Of a stretch of DNA of 64,000 nucleotides, positions 55,702 through 62,999 are shown piece after piece. This DNA comes from Arsukibacterium indicum (GTDB lineage Bacteria; Pseudomonadota; Gammaproteobacteria; Enterobacterales; Alteromonadaceae), in assembly GCF_019100565.1 (NCBI RefSeq), contig NZ_JAHRID010000005.1, positions 124,001 through 188,000 on the forward strand, in the 5' to 3' direction. The notes beneath the pieces are model-generated. The model saw only the letters and a program-made list of their open reading frames with translations. It was not told where the DNA came from and searched no databases. A program made the translations under genes and the position numbers. Position 1 is the stretch's first letter. Each line of letters begins with the position of its first letter.

Positions 55702-55946
55702 TGCCTCAGTACATTTTATACAGCACCTGGGGCTGCCATTTATGTGAGCAAGCCGAAGCACTGTTAACATCATCCGGCGTTGAGTTTCGGGTGGTGGATA
55801 TTATTGACGATGAACAACTGTTGCAGCAGTTTCGGGTGCATATTCCGGTGCTGGCTGCAGCTGATAAACTATTGTATTGGCCGTTTGATGCGGACAGTAT
55901 CACAAGTTGGTTGAAAAACATTCAGGCTGAAACACCGTCAGAGTAA
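55701..55946 (+). CDS. Glutaredoxin-like protein
   Basis: 81 residues with the glutaredoxin pattern: YILYSTWGCHLCEQAEALL carries the CxxC pair, VEFRVVDIIDD follows and IPVLAAADKLLYWPFD contains the cis-proline. It belongs to the small DUF836-like group, a probable thiol oxidoreductase of unknown partner. The TAATG overlap with rlmKL fixes the start; the earlier in-frame ATG lies inside rlmKL. Confidence 0.85.
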   Translation: MPQYILYSTWGCHLCEQAEALLTSSGVEFRVVDIIDDEQLLQQFRVHIPVLAAADKLLYWPFDADSITSWLKNIQAETPSE

Positions 55947-55975
55947 AAATTGCTTAGATTAAAGGATAGTAAGTA

Positions 55976-57880
55976 GTGGAATTATTGCGTTTTCAACAGG
56001 CGTGTCTGGCCTTTGGTACCAATCCGATATTAGATCATGTCGATTTTAGCCTGTTTAGTGGTGAGCGGGTGTGTTTGGTCGGGCGCAACGGTGCCGGTAA
56101 ATCGTCGTTTTTAAAATTGCTGACCGGTCAGCAAAATCTGGATGATGGCCAGATAGTGGTTAATACCGGCGTGGTGCTAAGTCGCTTAGAGCAAGATCCG
56201 CCAGCAAAAATGCAAACTAAAATTGCCGATTTTATCCGAGAAGGTGCTGATGATTTAGCAGAGAAGCTGCAGCAATTTTATACCCTATCTGAGAATCTGG
56301 AAGGGGCTGGTGATGCTGAGTACCGGTTATTTGAGCAACTGCAAAATGAAATGGATACCCGCGATGGCTGGTCGTTGGAGGCCAGGGTTAGCGATCTGTG
56401 TCAGCAATTTGAAATGGATCCAGACGCCAGTTTAGCCACTTTATCCGGTGGCTGGTTACGTAAAGCAGCGTTAGCGAGGGCATTGATCGCTAAGCCTGAC
56501 ATTTTGCTGCTGGATGAACCAACCAACCACTTAGATTTAGCCGCCATTCAGTGGTTGGAGCAATTCTTACTGAATTTTAATGGCGCCATCATCTTTATTT
56601 CGCACGACCGGGCGTTTATCCGGGCGCTGGCGACCCGGATCATTGATTTAGACCGGGGCGAATTAACTTCACATCCTGGCAACTATCAGGAATATCTCGA
56701 TCGCAAACAGAAGATGCTGGAAGACGAGCAAAAGCACAATGCCTTGTTTGATAAACGGCTGGCAGAGGAAGAAGTGTGGATCCGTCAGGGAATTAAAGCC
56801 CGTCGCACCCGCAATGAGGGCAGGGTCAGAGCATTAAAAGCATTGCGTCAGGAACGGGCCGCCCGCTTGGAGCAGCAAGGTAAAGTCGATTTTAATATTG
56901 AGCAGGCTAACCGCTCGGGCAAACTGGTATTTGAAGGCAAAGGCATTAATCTGGCGTTTAATGGCAAGCCGGTAATCGCCAATCTGGATTTGCTGGTAAT
57001 GCGGGGCGACAGGATTGCATTAGTCGGGCCAAATGGGGTAGGTAAGTCCAGTTTGATAAAGGTGCTGCTGGGTGACTATAACGTTGACAGCGGCGAGGTA
57101 AAGCGCGGCACCAACCTGGAAGTCGCCTATTTTGACCAGCACCGGATCGCTCTGGATTTAGAAGCGACCGTTCAGGACAACGTAGCAGATGGTAAACAAG
57201 AAGTTCAGCAAAATGGCCAAAGCCGCCATGTGCTTAGTTATTTACAGGATTTTTTGTTCCCTCCAGCCCGGGCCAGAACACCGGTAAAAGCTTTATCGGG
57301 CGGTGAGAAAAACCGGCTGTTGCTAGCCAAGCTATTTGCCAGACCCAGTAATTTACTTATTCTGGATGAACCGACCAACGATTTAGATGTAGAAACCCTG
57401 GAATTGCTGGAAGATATTTTACAACAGTATCAGGGTACCGTGCTATTGGTTAGCCACGACCGGGAGTTTGTAAATAATACGGTCACCAGTTCATTGTTAT
57501 TTGCCGGTAACGGCCGGATTATTGAAATTGCCGGCGGCTATGACGATGTTACGGCATATCAGGCCAGACAAATGGCGCAAGTAACGCCGGCAAAAGCAGT
57601 CTCAGTTGCTGAAAAGCCTGCAACGGCGGAAGTTAACCCTTTAGTTAAAAATCCGAAGAAGTTATCATACAAAGAAAAACGCGAACTTGAATTATTACCC
57701 CAGCAGATTGAACAACTTGACGCCGAGCTAAATGCTTTGCAATTACAAGTGAATGATCCTGAGTTCTTTAAACGGGATGCTGCTGCTAGTCAACAGACGT
57801 TGAACCAATTGCAGCAAACCGAGTCGAAGTTGGCGCAAGCGTATGCGCGCTGGGAACAATTAGAAGCATTAAATTCTTAG
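55976..57880 (+). CDS. uup: ABC-F family ATPase Uup
   Basis: A soluble ABC-F protein of 634 residues that acts at the ribosome or on DNA stability rather than in transport. It has two nucleotide-binding domains: Walker A GRNGAGKSS and GPNGVGKSS, signatures LSGGWLRKAALARAL and LSGGEKNRLLLAKLF, and both LDEPTN boxes. The C-terminal ~90 residues form the coiled-coil domain that separates Uup from other ABC-F proteins. The start is GTG with AAGGA upstream. It follows the glutaredoxin-like gene by 29 nt. Confidence 0.94.
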   Translation: MELLRFQQACLAFGTNPILDHVDFSLFSGERVCLVGRNGAGKSSFLKLLTGQQNLDDGQIVVNTGVVLSRLEQDPPAKMQTKIADFIREGADDLAEKLQQFYTLSENLEGAGDAEYRLFEQLQNEMDTRDGWSLEARVSDLCQQFEMDPDASLATLSGGWLRKAALARALIAKPDILLLDEPTNHLDLAAIQWLEQFLLNFNGAIIFISHDRAFIRALATRIIDLDRGELTSHPGNYQEYLDRKQKMLEDEQKHNALFDKRLAEEEVWIRQGIKARRTRNEGRVRALKALRQERAARLEQQGKVDFNIEQANRSGKLVFEGKGINLAFNGKPVIANLDLLVMRGDRIALVGPNGVGKSSLIKVLLGDYNVDSGEVKRGTNLEVAYFDQHRIALDLEATVQDNVADGKQEVQQNGQSRHVLSYLQDFLFPPARARTPVKALSGGEKNRLLLAKLFARPSNLLILDEPTNDLDVETLELLEDILQQYQGTVLLVSHDREFVNNTVTSSLLFAGNGRIIEIAGGYDDVTAYQARQMAQVTPAKAVSVAEKPATAEVNPLVKNPKKLSYKEKRELELLPQQIEQLDAELNALQLQVNDPEFFKRDAAASQQTLNQLQQTESKLAQAYARWEQLEALNS

Positions 57881-57919
57881 TACGGCAAACGTACATCAGA
57901 AGTACATTAGGGGCCTTGA

Positions 57920-59761
57920 ATGAAATTATCTCGAATCAGTTTGGCGGTATTGCCACTGCTAACTGCATTTTCCACTGTTGCTGCTGTGTATCAGGTCGCA
58001 GAACTTGAACCTAACTCAATATCCAAGGCAACATTTGCTTCAGCACTGAATGATCAGGGCAATGCGGTTGTTACTGGCCAGGGCTTTATCCAATGGCAGG
58101 AGTCAAATCAGCAAGGTTCTTTGCGCTCAGCGGTAAATTTTATTAATTTCCCGCTGGATGTCAGCACTATCAATTTTGAAAGTACGACCATTACCGCGGT
58201 GTTAACACCGGAACAGATTGAAGATGCCAAACTAGGTATTTTTGATGCATCAGTTTTAAACACACTGACCCTACTGTTAGCCACCAACCCGAATATCAGA
58301 AATCAACCTGTTGGCCGGGCTGTTGCTATTTCGCAGCCAGAAAATGGCGCACCGGTGGTCATTCCAATGCGCGATCTGGAACAGCTTCGCTCAAACAGTG
58401 AATATGTATACGATTTAAATGAGCAAGGCGTAGCGGTTGGCATCGCGACGGCGCCTGCCAGTAAGCAGCAGTTTACCCCTGCGCCGGACCCGGACGATGA
58501 GGATGCCGAAGCCCCTGAAACTATAACGGTCTGGCAACCAGAGCCTGGCTTTCAGTACGGTGTAGCGGTTACTGATTCTGGTCCGGTAAACCTGTTGCCA
58601 CCTTATACTGAATTAGGCGGTGGCTTTAGCCGGGCCTTATCAGTAAATAATCAGGGTTTAATTGCCGGATCAGGCTCAGTCGGGCTTGATGACGGGAGAG
58701 TGACAGTTATTGAAGAAACCTGTGATGGCGCAAGTCAGCCAGTAGATGCCTGCTTAAACGCCTTTCACCAGGCAGGAGTTTATACACTTGGTGATTTACT
58801 AGCCGACGTCAGGGCTTACCAAACCGTGTTTTCCTACAGAAACGGCTATCAGGAAAGAGCGATGTTATGGCAATTGCAGCCTGATGGCTCTGCTACTGTC
58901 AACCAAACCTATGGCTTCCTGGGTGAGAAAGGCACTGGAGCAACGTACACTCCTGAAAACGGATTGCCTGAAGTGCAGTATTACAGTAGCGCGACAGCAG
59001 TTAATGATAACGGTGTAGCGGTAGGACATTCGTTATATACTGATGGCGACCGGATCCTGAGATTCCGTGTTCAGTTTCAGGAGTTGAGCCGAATTTATGC
59101 CGCACCCCATGCCACGTTATTTCGTGATGGCGTAGTTAGCGATATTATTGACCCGGCAGAGTGGCTTGCAAGTACTGCTGTTGCCATTAACAACAGTAAT
59201 GTTGCTACCGGTTTTGCCATGAAAACCATTAATGGTTTACGACGGAGCAAGTTTTTTTACTATGACGTGGCAACGGATACAACAGTGTTTCCGACCGACT
59301 TTTTCGCCAGTTCGTCATCTGTTCCATCGGCTATAAACGATAACGGTCAGATTGTCGGCCGGGCTGAAATTATTATCGGTGGCACTACCGACCGTCGCCA
59401 GCATGGCTTTGTTTATGACATTGCCAGTGATACGTTCCAGGATTTAAACAAGCTGGTAGGTTGTAATGCCGATTTTACTATAGTCGATGCCAACGCGATT
59501 AATAATAATGGTGAAATACTGGCAACAGTACTGCAGCGAATGCCACAGCTTGATGCTAAAGGTGAACCAGTACTTGACGACAGTGGTAACCCGGTGCTGG
59601 CAGAACAAGCCAAGGCCGTTAAGCTGCTGCCAATAGCCAATGGTGAGCCTGAGAGCTGCGATACCGAACAAAACACCTACGAGCGTAAGGCTGGTGGCCT
59701 GGGCAGCTTTGGGTTTTTGTTGCTGGCCGGTTTTGGTTTGTTGTTTCGTCGCAGACGCTAA
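57920..59761 (+). CDS. DUF3466 family exported protein with GlyGly-CTERM-like tail
   Basis: 613 residues. A signal peptide (SLAVLPLLTAFSTVAAVY) precedes a beta-rich domain with repeated AINDNGQIVG-type motifs (ALNDQGNAVVTG, AVNDNGVAVGHS, AINDNGQIVGRA, AINNNGEILA), typical of DUF3466 and HAF-like repeats. The C-terminus reads GGLGSFGFLLLAGFGLLFRRRR-like: a Gly-Gly segment, a membrane helix and an Arg cluster. This resembles the GlyGly-CTERM signal cut by rhombosortase, suggesting surface sorting through the type II secretion route. Function unknown. A terminator follows. Confidence 0.88.
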   Translation: MKLSRISLAVLPLLTAFSTVAAVYQVAELEPNSISKATFASALNDQGNAVVTGQGFIQWQESNQQGSLRSAVNFINFPLDVSTINFESTTITAVLTPEQIEDAKLGIFDASVLNTLTLLLATNPNIRNQPVGRAVAISQPENGAPVVIPMRDLEQLRSNSEYVYDLNEQGVAVGIATAPASKQQFTPAPDPDDEDAEAPETITVWQPEPGFQYGVAVTDSGPVNLLPPYTELGGGFSRALSVNNQGLIAGSGSVGLDDGRVTVIEETCDGASQPVDACLNAFHQAGVYTLGDLLADVRAYQTVFSYRNGYQERAMLWQLQPDGSATVNQTYGFLGEKGTGATYTPENGLPEVQYYSSATAVNDNGVAVGHSLYTDGDRILRFRVQFQELSRIYAAPHATLFRDGVVSDIIDPAEWLASTAVAINNSNVATGFAMKTINGLRRSKFFYYDVATDTTVFPTDFFASSSSVPSAINDNGQIVGRAEIIIGGTTDRRQHGFVYDIASDTFQDLNKLVGCNADFTIVDANAINNNGEILATVLQRMPQLDAKGEPVLDDSGNPVLAEQAKAVKLLPIANGEPESCDTEQNTYERKAGGLGSFGFLLLAGFGLLFRRRR

Positions 59762-59787
59762 CAACCTGACACCTAACTCTGAAATAT

Positions 59788-59813
59788 AAAGCTGCTTCGG
59801 CAGCTTTTTTTTT
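59788..59813 (+). terminator. Rho-independent terminator after the DUF3466 gene
   Basis: AAAGCTGC / GCAGCTTT with a TTCG tetraloop and nine T residues. Confidence 0.93.
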
Positions 59814-60080
59814 AATTAATATTTTTGTTATGCTAAAACAGTTATCAAAAAAACTTTTTAAGCGTAATAAAATATAAATAAAAACGTCTTTAAAAGGCAA
59901 ACAACTTCAGTTCGTTAGCTTTTGTCAAGCAGTAAATCTTTTAATTTGATTTGAACCTTCTTTTGCTGTCAGCTATCAATTAATACGTACGCAATGTTGG
60001 ATTGGTGACAGGCCAGCGTCGGCTGCTCAAAACACGTGACGTACGATTAATTAATAAAAAATGTTGAGGAAGACTGCCGT
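59814..60080 (+). promoter_or_regulatory. rmf upstream region with long inverted repeat
   Basis: AT-rich region without a supportable reading frame. ATTAATACGTACG (59979-59991) can pair with CGTACGATTAAT (60040-60051), 12 pairs with one bulged A, around a 48-nt loop. This lies 30-100 nt before the rmf ATG, so it may be a 5'-leader structure or an operator pair. GAGGAAG at 60065-60071 is the rmf ribosome site. Confidence 0.5.
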
Positions 60081-60263
60081 ATGAAAAGACAAAAACGTGA
60101 TCGTCTGGAACGTGCTCATGCTCAAGGTTATCGTGCCGGTGTTACCGGACGGTCTAAAGAAATTTGTCCCTATCAAAATTTAGATGCCCGCTCACAATGG
60201 CTTGGAGGTTGGCGGGAAGCAATGGAAGACCGAAATGTCGGTTTATTTAACAAAGGCCTCTAA
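60081..60263 (+). CDS. rmf: Ribosome modulation factor
   Basis: A 60-residue basic protein that binds 70S ribosomes in stationary phase and promotes 100S dimers. KRQKRDRLERAHAQGYRAG at the start and CPYQNLDARSQWLGGWREA in the middle match the family closely. It is convergent with fabA, the same neighbourhood as in E. coli. Confidence 0.96.
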   Translation: MKRQKRDRLERAHAQGYRAGVTGRSKEICPYQNLDARSQWLGGWREAMEDRNVGLFNKGL

Positions 60264-60297
60264 CCGGATACCTAACCAATTTCAATGATTAGAAAGA

Positions 60298-60329
60298 CAA
60301 ACCCCGCTTTGATTGCGGGGTTTGTTTTA
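60298..60329. terminator. Bidirectional terminator between rmf and fabA
   Basis: CAAACCCCGC / GCGGGGTTTG, 10-bp perfect stem, TTTGATT loop, T-run on the plus side and A-rich sequence on the other. Confidence 0.88.
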
Positions 60330-60344
60330 TTATGCACTTTAGGC

Positions 60345-60857
60345 TCAGAAGCTTGACGTGTCCTGAAACAGGCCTACCTTTAAATCGGTTGCGGCATAAA
60401 TATCCCGACCATCAACACTTACCACGCCGTCACCGATACCCATAAAGAGTTTTCTTTTAATTACCCTTTTCATATTAATGGTATAGGTTACTTTTTTAGC
60501 CGTGGGTAATATTTGCCCGGTAAATTTGACTTCACCGACGCCCAACGCACGGCCTTTGCCAGGGCCACCACACCAGCCAAGGAAAAAACCAACTAATTGC
60601 CACATGGCATCCAGGCCAAGACATCCTGGCATTACCGGATCACCCTTAAAGTGACAGGCAAAGAACCAGAGATCAGGTGTAATATCCAGTTCTGCTATGA
60701 TCTGGCCTTTGCCGTAAAGGCCGCCTTCTTCAGATATATGGATAATTCTGTCCATCATCAGCATGTTATCCGACGGCAGCTGGCTGTTACCTTCGCCGAA
60801 TAAATCGCCATTTGCACAGGCGATTAAATCTTCTTTTGTAAAGCTATTCTTAGTCAT
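60345..60857 (-). CDS. fabA: 3-hydroxydecanoyl-ACP dehydratase/isomerase
   Basis: Introduces the double bond of unsaturated fatty acids at the C10 stage. 170 residues. The catalytic His69 lies in [11 protein letters not shown] and Asp83 in LGLDAMWQ; the remainder ([19 protein letters not shown]) matches the family. The upstream region carries sites resembling E. coli FadR (activator) and FabR (repressor), so control by fatty-acid status is likely. fabB is not in the window. Confidence 0.97.
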   Translation of the reverse strand: MTKNSFTKEDLIACANGDLFGEGNSQLPSDNMLMMDRIIHISEEGGLYGKGQIIAELDITPDLWFFACHFKGDPVMPGCLGLDAMWQLVGFFLGWCGGPGKGRALGVGEVKFTGQILPTAKKVTYTINMKRVIKRKLFMGIGDGVVSVDGRDIYAATDLKVGLFQDTSSF

Positions 60858-60887
60858 GTATGTTTAACCCATTATAATTGCTGCGCC

Positions 60888-60916
60888 ACTTTAGCGAACA
60901 CTTGTACGCCAGACAA
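60888..60916 (-). promoter_or_regulatory. fabA promoter with FabR-like operator
   Basis: On the minus strand TTGTCT, 17 nt (GGCGTACAAGTGTTCGC), then TAAAGT. The spacer is a near-palindrome, GGCGTACAAGTGTTCGCT (60910-60893), closely resembling FabR sites at fabA and fabB of E. coli. Repressor binding there would cover the promoter. Confidence 0.65.
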
Positions 60917-60928
60917 GTCCGATTTGTC
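60912..60928 (-). promoter_or_regulatory. FadR-like operator upstream of fabA
   Basis: GACAAATCGGACTTGTC on the minus strand, a 17-bp imperfect palindrome immediately upstream of and touching the -35. Sequence and placement match the E. coli fabA FadR site as I recall it, where FadR activates. Confidence 0.6.
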
Positions 60929-61023
60929 GGTTCGTTGTAATTTCCAACCTGTCTGATAGTTTGTACTTGTGATAATAGGCGTGCGTTGTTCACCTGACAA
61001 ACAATAGAGTAATGAGTATAGCT

Positions 61024-61281
61024 ATGAGCAGTGACAATAAGCGGGCACTGAGTAATGCCGAGAAACAACAACGTTACCGGCAGCGGCAACAAGCTTCAGG
61101 CAAAAAGGAACTTCGGGGATATTTAACACCTGAAGCATTAGGTTGCTATCAGGAGATCCAGGATAAAACCCAATGGAACGACAGTACACTGCTAAGCAAT
61201 GCCATTCGTTTAATGTACGCTGCCCATAAATGTGGTCAGATTGGTATTCTGAACAGCTGGTTAACCGAGCACAAGCGTTAA
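61024..61281 (+). CDS. Small putative DNA-binding protein
   Basis: About 85 residues, divergent from fabA. The N-terminus is basic and Gln/Arg-rich (EKQQRYRQRQQASGKKELRG), followed by a short strand-helix-helix region (YLTPEALGCYQEIQDKTQWNDSTLLSNAIRLMY) that looks like a ribbon-helix-helix fold. The family is not one I can name. Two starts are possible, 61012 and 61024; neither has a strong ribosome site, and GAG spacing slightly favours 61024. A regulator of itself or of fabA is possible but unsupported. Confidence 0.6.
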   Translation: MSSDNKRALSNAEKQQRYRQRQQASGKKELRGYLTPEALGCYQEIQDKTQWNDSTLLSNAIRLMYAAHKCGQIGILNSWLTEHKR

Positions 61282-61363
61282 AAGCTGAAGCTGGGCTCTT
61301 ACTGCAACAGCGCTGAACAGGTATACTACACGCAGCCGCAATTGCTTTAGCCTGGACATTCTG

Positions 61364-62221
61364 ATGATCTTATTCGTAAATTCGTTAACCGTAATTGATT
61401 TTTCTTACCTGGACCTGCAACGAGGCATGGTGGGAGAGAGCTATATTGTCGATGCAGAGTTGCATGGCAGTCTAGATGACACGGCCATGGTGTTCGATTT
61501 TGCCAGGGTGAAAAAAGTCATTAAGCAGGCAATTGACCAGCTGGTTGACCACAAGCTTGCGTTACCGTCACATTGCAGTGCACTTAGTCTGACAACTGAG
61601 CCGGCGTCCACAGTGGTTCATTATAACAGTTTACGCGGCACAATCAGCCTGGCATCACCCGCTGAAGCCTTTGCCGCTATTCCTACCCACCAGATTAATG
61701 AGCAGAGCGTTAGTCTGTATCTGGAACAATGCATTAAGCCTTTGCTTCCGGCTAATGTTGAATGCCTGAAGTTATCACTGCGTGCTGAAGCAAGTACCGG
61801 ATTTTATTATCACTACAGTCATGGTTTAAAAAAGCATGATGGCAATTGCCAGCGCATTGCCCACGGCCATCGCTCCACAATTCAGATATATACAGATGGT
61901 ATGTTGTCGCCACGACTGAATAAAATGTGGAGTGAGCGGTGGCAGGATTGCTATCTTGGAACTGCAGCAGATTTATGTGATGCAACAGCGTTGCAGGTTC
62001 TGAGCGGACAGCCTGACGCACATTGTTTTCGCTATCAGGCAAGCCAGGGCTGGTTCGAATTAGTTATTCCCGAAAGTCATTGTGATATTTTACCTTGTGA
62101 TACCACAGTAGAATGTCTGGCAGATTATATCGCAGGTGAACTTAAGGCGATTGATAACACTAAAAACTATAAGGTGGTAGCCTATGAAGGTGTGGCAAAG
62201 GGCGCTATTGCTAAGTGCTAG
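61364..62221 (+). CDS. 6-pyruvoyl-tetrahydropterin synthase-like protein
   Basis: 285 residues, apparently two PTPS-like halves. The first has VDAELHGSLDDTAMVFDFARVKKVIKQAIDQLVDHKL. The second has SLRAEASTGFYYHYSHGLKKHDGNCQRIAHGHRSTIQIY, with a His cluster like the zinc site of QueD/PTPS enzymes. QueD makes 6-carboxytetrahydropterin for queuosine, but a double-length form may have another role, and no other que genes are near. It overlaps the next gene by 38 nt. Confidence 0.75.
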   Translation: MILFVNSLTVIDFSYLDLQRGMVGESYIVDAELHGSLDDTAMVFDFARVKKVIKQAIDQLVDHKLALPSHCSALSLTTEPASTVVHYNSLRGTISLASPAEAFAAIPTHQINEQSVSLYLEQCIKPLLPANVECLKLSLRAEASTGFYYHYSHGLKKHDGNCQRIAHGHRSTIQIYTDGMLSPRLNKMWSERWQDCYLGTAADLCDATALQVLSGQPDAHCFRYQASQGWFELVIPESHCDILPCDTTVECLADYIAGELKAIDNTKNYKVVAYEGVAKGAIAKC

Positions 62222-62999
62222 TTTACTGGTATCGCTTAATTCAACGGCAAACACAGACATTATTCTTGATGGTGAGTTAACTCAGGGAAGTCTGATCAGG
62301 GGGCAGGCTCCGGCCGGTTCCCAGGTGTTTTTCAATGAGCAGCCAATTAAAGTTTCAGCATCTGGCCAGTTTGTGTTTGGGATTGGTCGCGATGCCGCTT
62401 TGCAGCATCAACTGACAGTCATAACCGCTGACGGTAGCCGCCAGGCGTTGCCACTTACCTTTAGCCGTCGTGAGTATGATATCCAGCGCATAACCGGGGT
62501 GGCACAAAAATACGTGACGCCGCCGGCCGAGGTATCTGAGCGGATCCGGAACGATAACCGGAAAGTGGCCGCGGTTCGTAAAACCCTGTCAGATAAGACC
62601 GCAATTTTTGCTGAACCTGTGTTACCGGCTAAAGGCAGGATATCCGGTGTGTACGGCAGCCAGCGGGTATTTAATGGTGAACCGCGTAACCCGCATTACG
62701 GGCTTGATATTGCCGCTCCGGTTGGTGCGCCAGTGTTAGCGCCATGGGATGGTGAGGTATTGCTGGCTGAAGATTTATATTATTCAGGGCTGACACTGAT
62801 TATTGATCACGGCATGGGAGTAACGTCTACTCTTATGCACTTACATGCAATAAACGTTAAGCCAGGGCAGCAGGTAAAACAGGGTGAAACTATTGCCGAA
62901 GTAGGGGCCACTGGCAGGGTAACCGGCCCCCATCTCGACTGGCGGATTAACTGGTTGCAGGAGCGGCTTGATCCGCAGTTGCTGCTGGCGGAAGAATAA
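62184..62999 (+). CDS. M23-family peptidase (LytM-type), exported
   Basis: 271 residues with a signal peptide (RALLLSASLLVSLNSTANT), a beta-rich N-terminal domain and a C-terminal M23 domain: NPHYGLDIAAPVGAPV supplies the first His and Asp, LMHLHAI the second HxH, and GPHLDWRI the last His. All zinc ligands are present, so it is probably an active peptidoglycan endopeptidase. It begins 38 nt inside the PTPS-like gene; the signal peptide starts at this ATG, supporting it. Its 3' end overlaps the opposite-strand M61 gene by 53 nt. Confidence 0.9.
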   Translation: MKVWQRALLLSASLLVSLNSTANTDIILDGELTQGSLIRGQAPAGSQVFFNEQPIKVSASGQFVFGIGRDAALQHQLTVITADGSRQALPLTFSRREYDIQRITGVAQKYVTPPAEVSERIRNDNRKVAAVRKTLSDKTAIFAEPVLPAKGRISGVYGSQRVFNGEPRNPHYGLDIAAPVGAPVLAPWDGEVLLAEDLYYSGLTLIIDHGMGVTSTLMHLHAINVKPGQQVKQGETIAEVGATGRVTGPHLDWRINWLQERLDPQLLLAEE

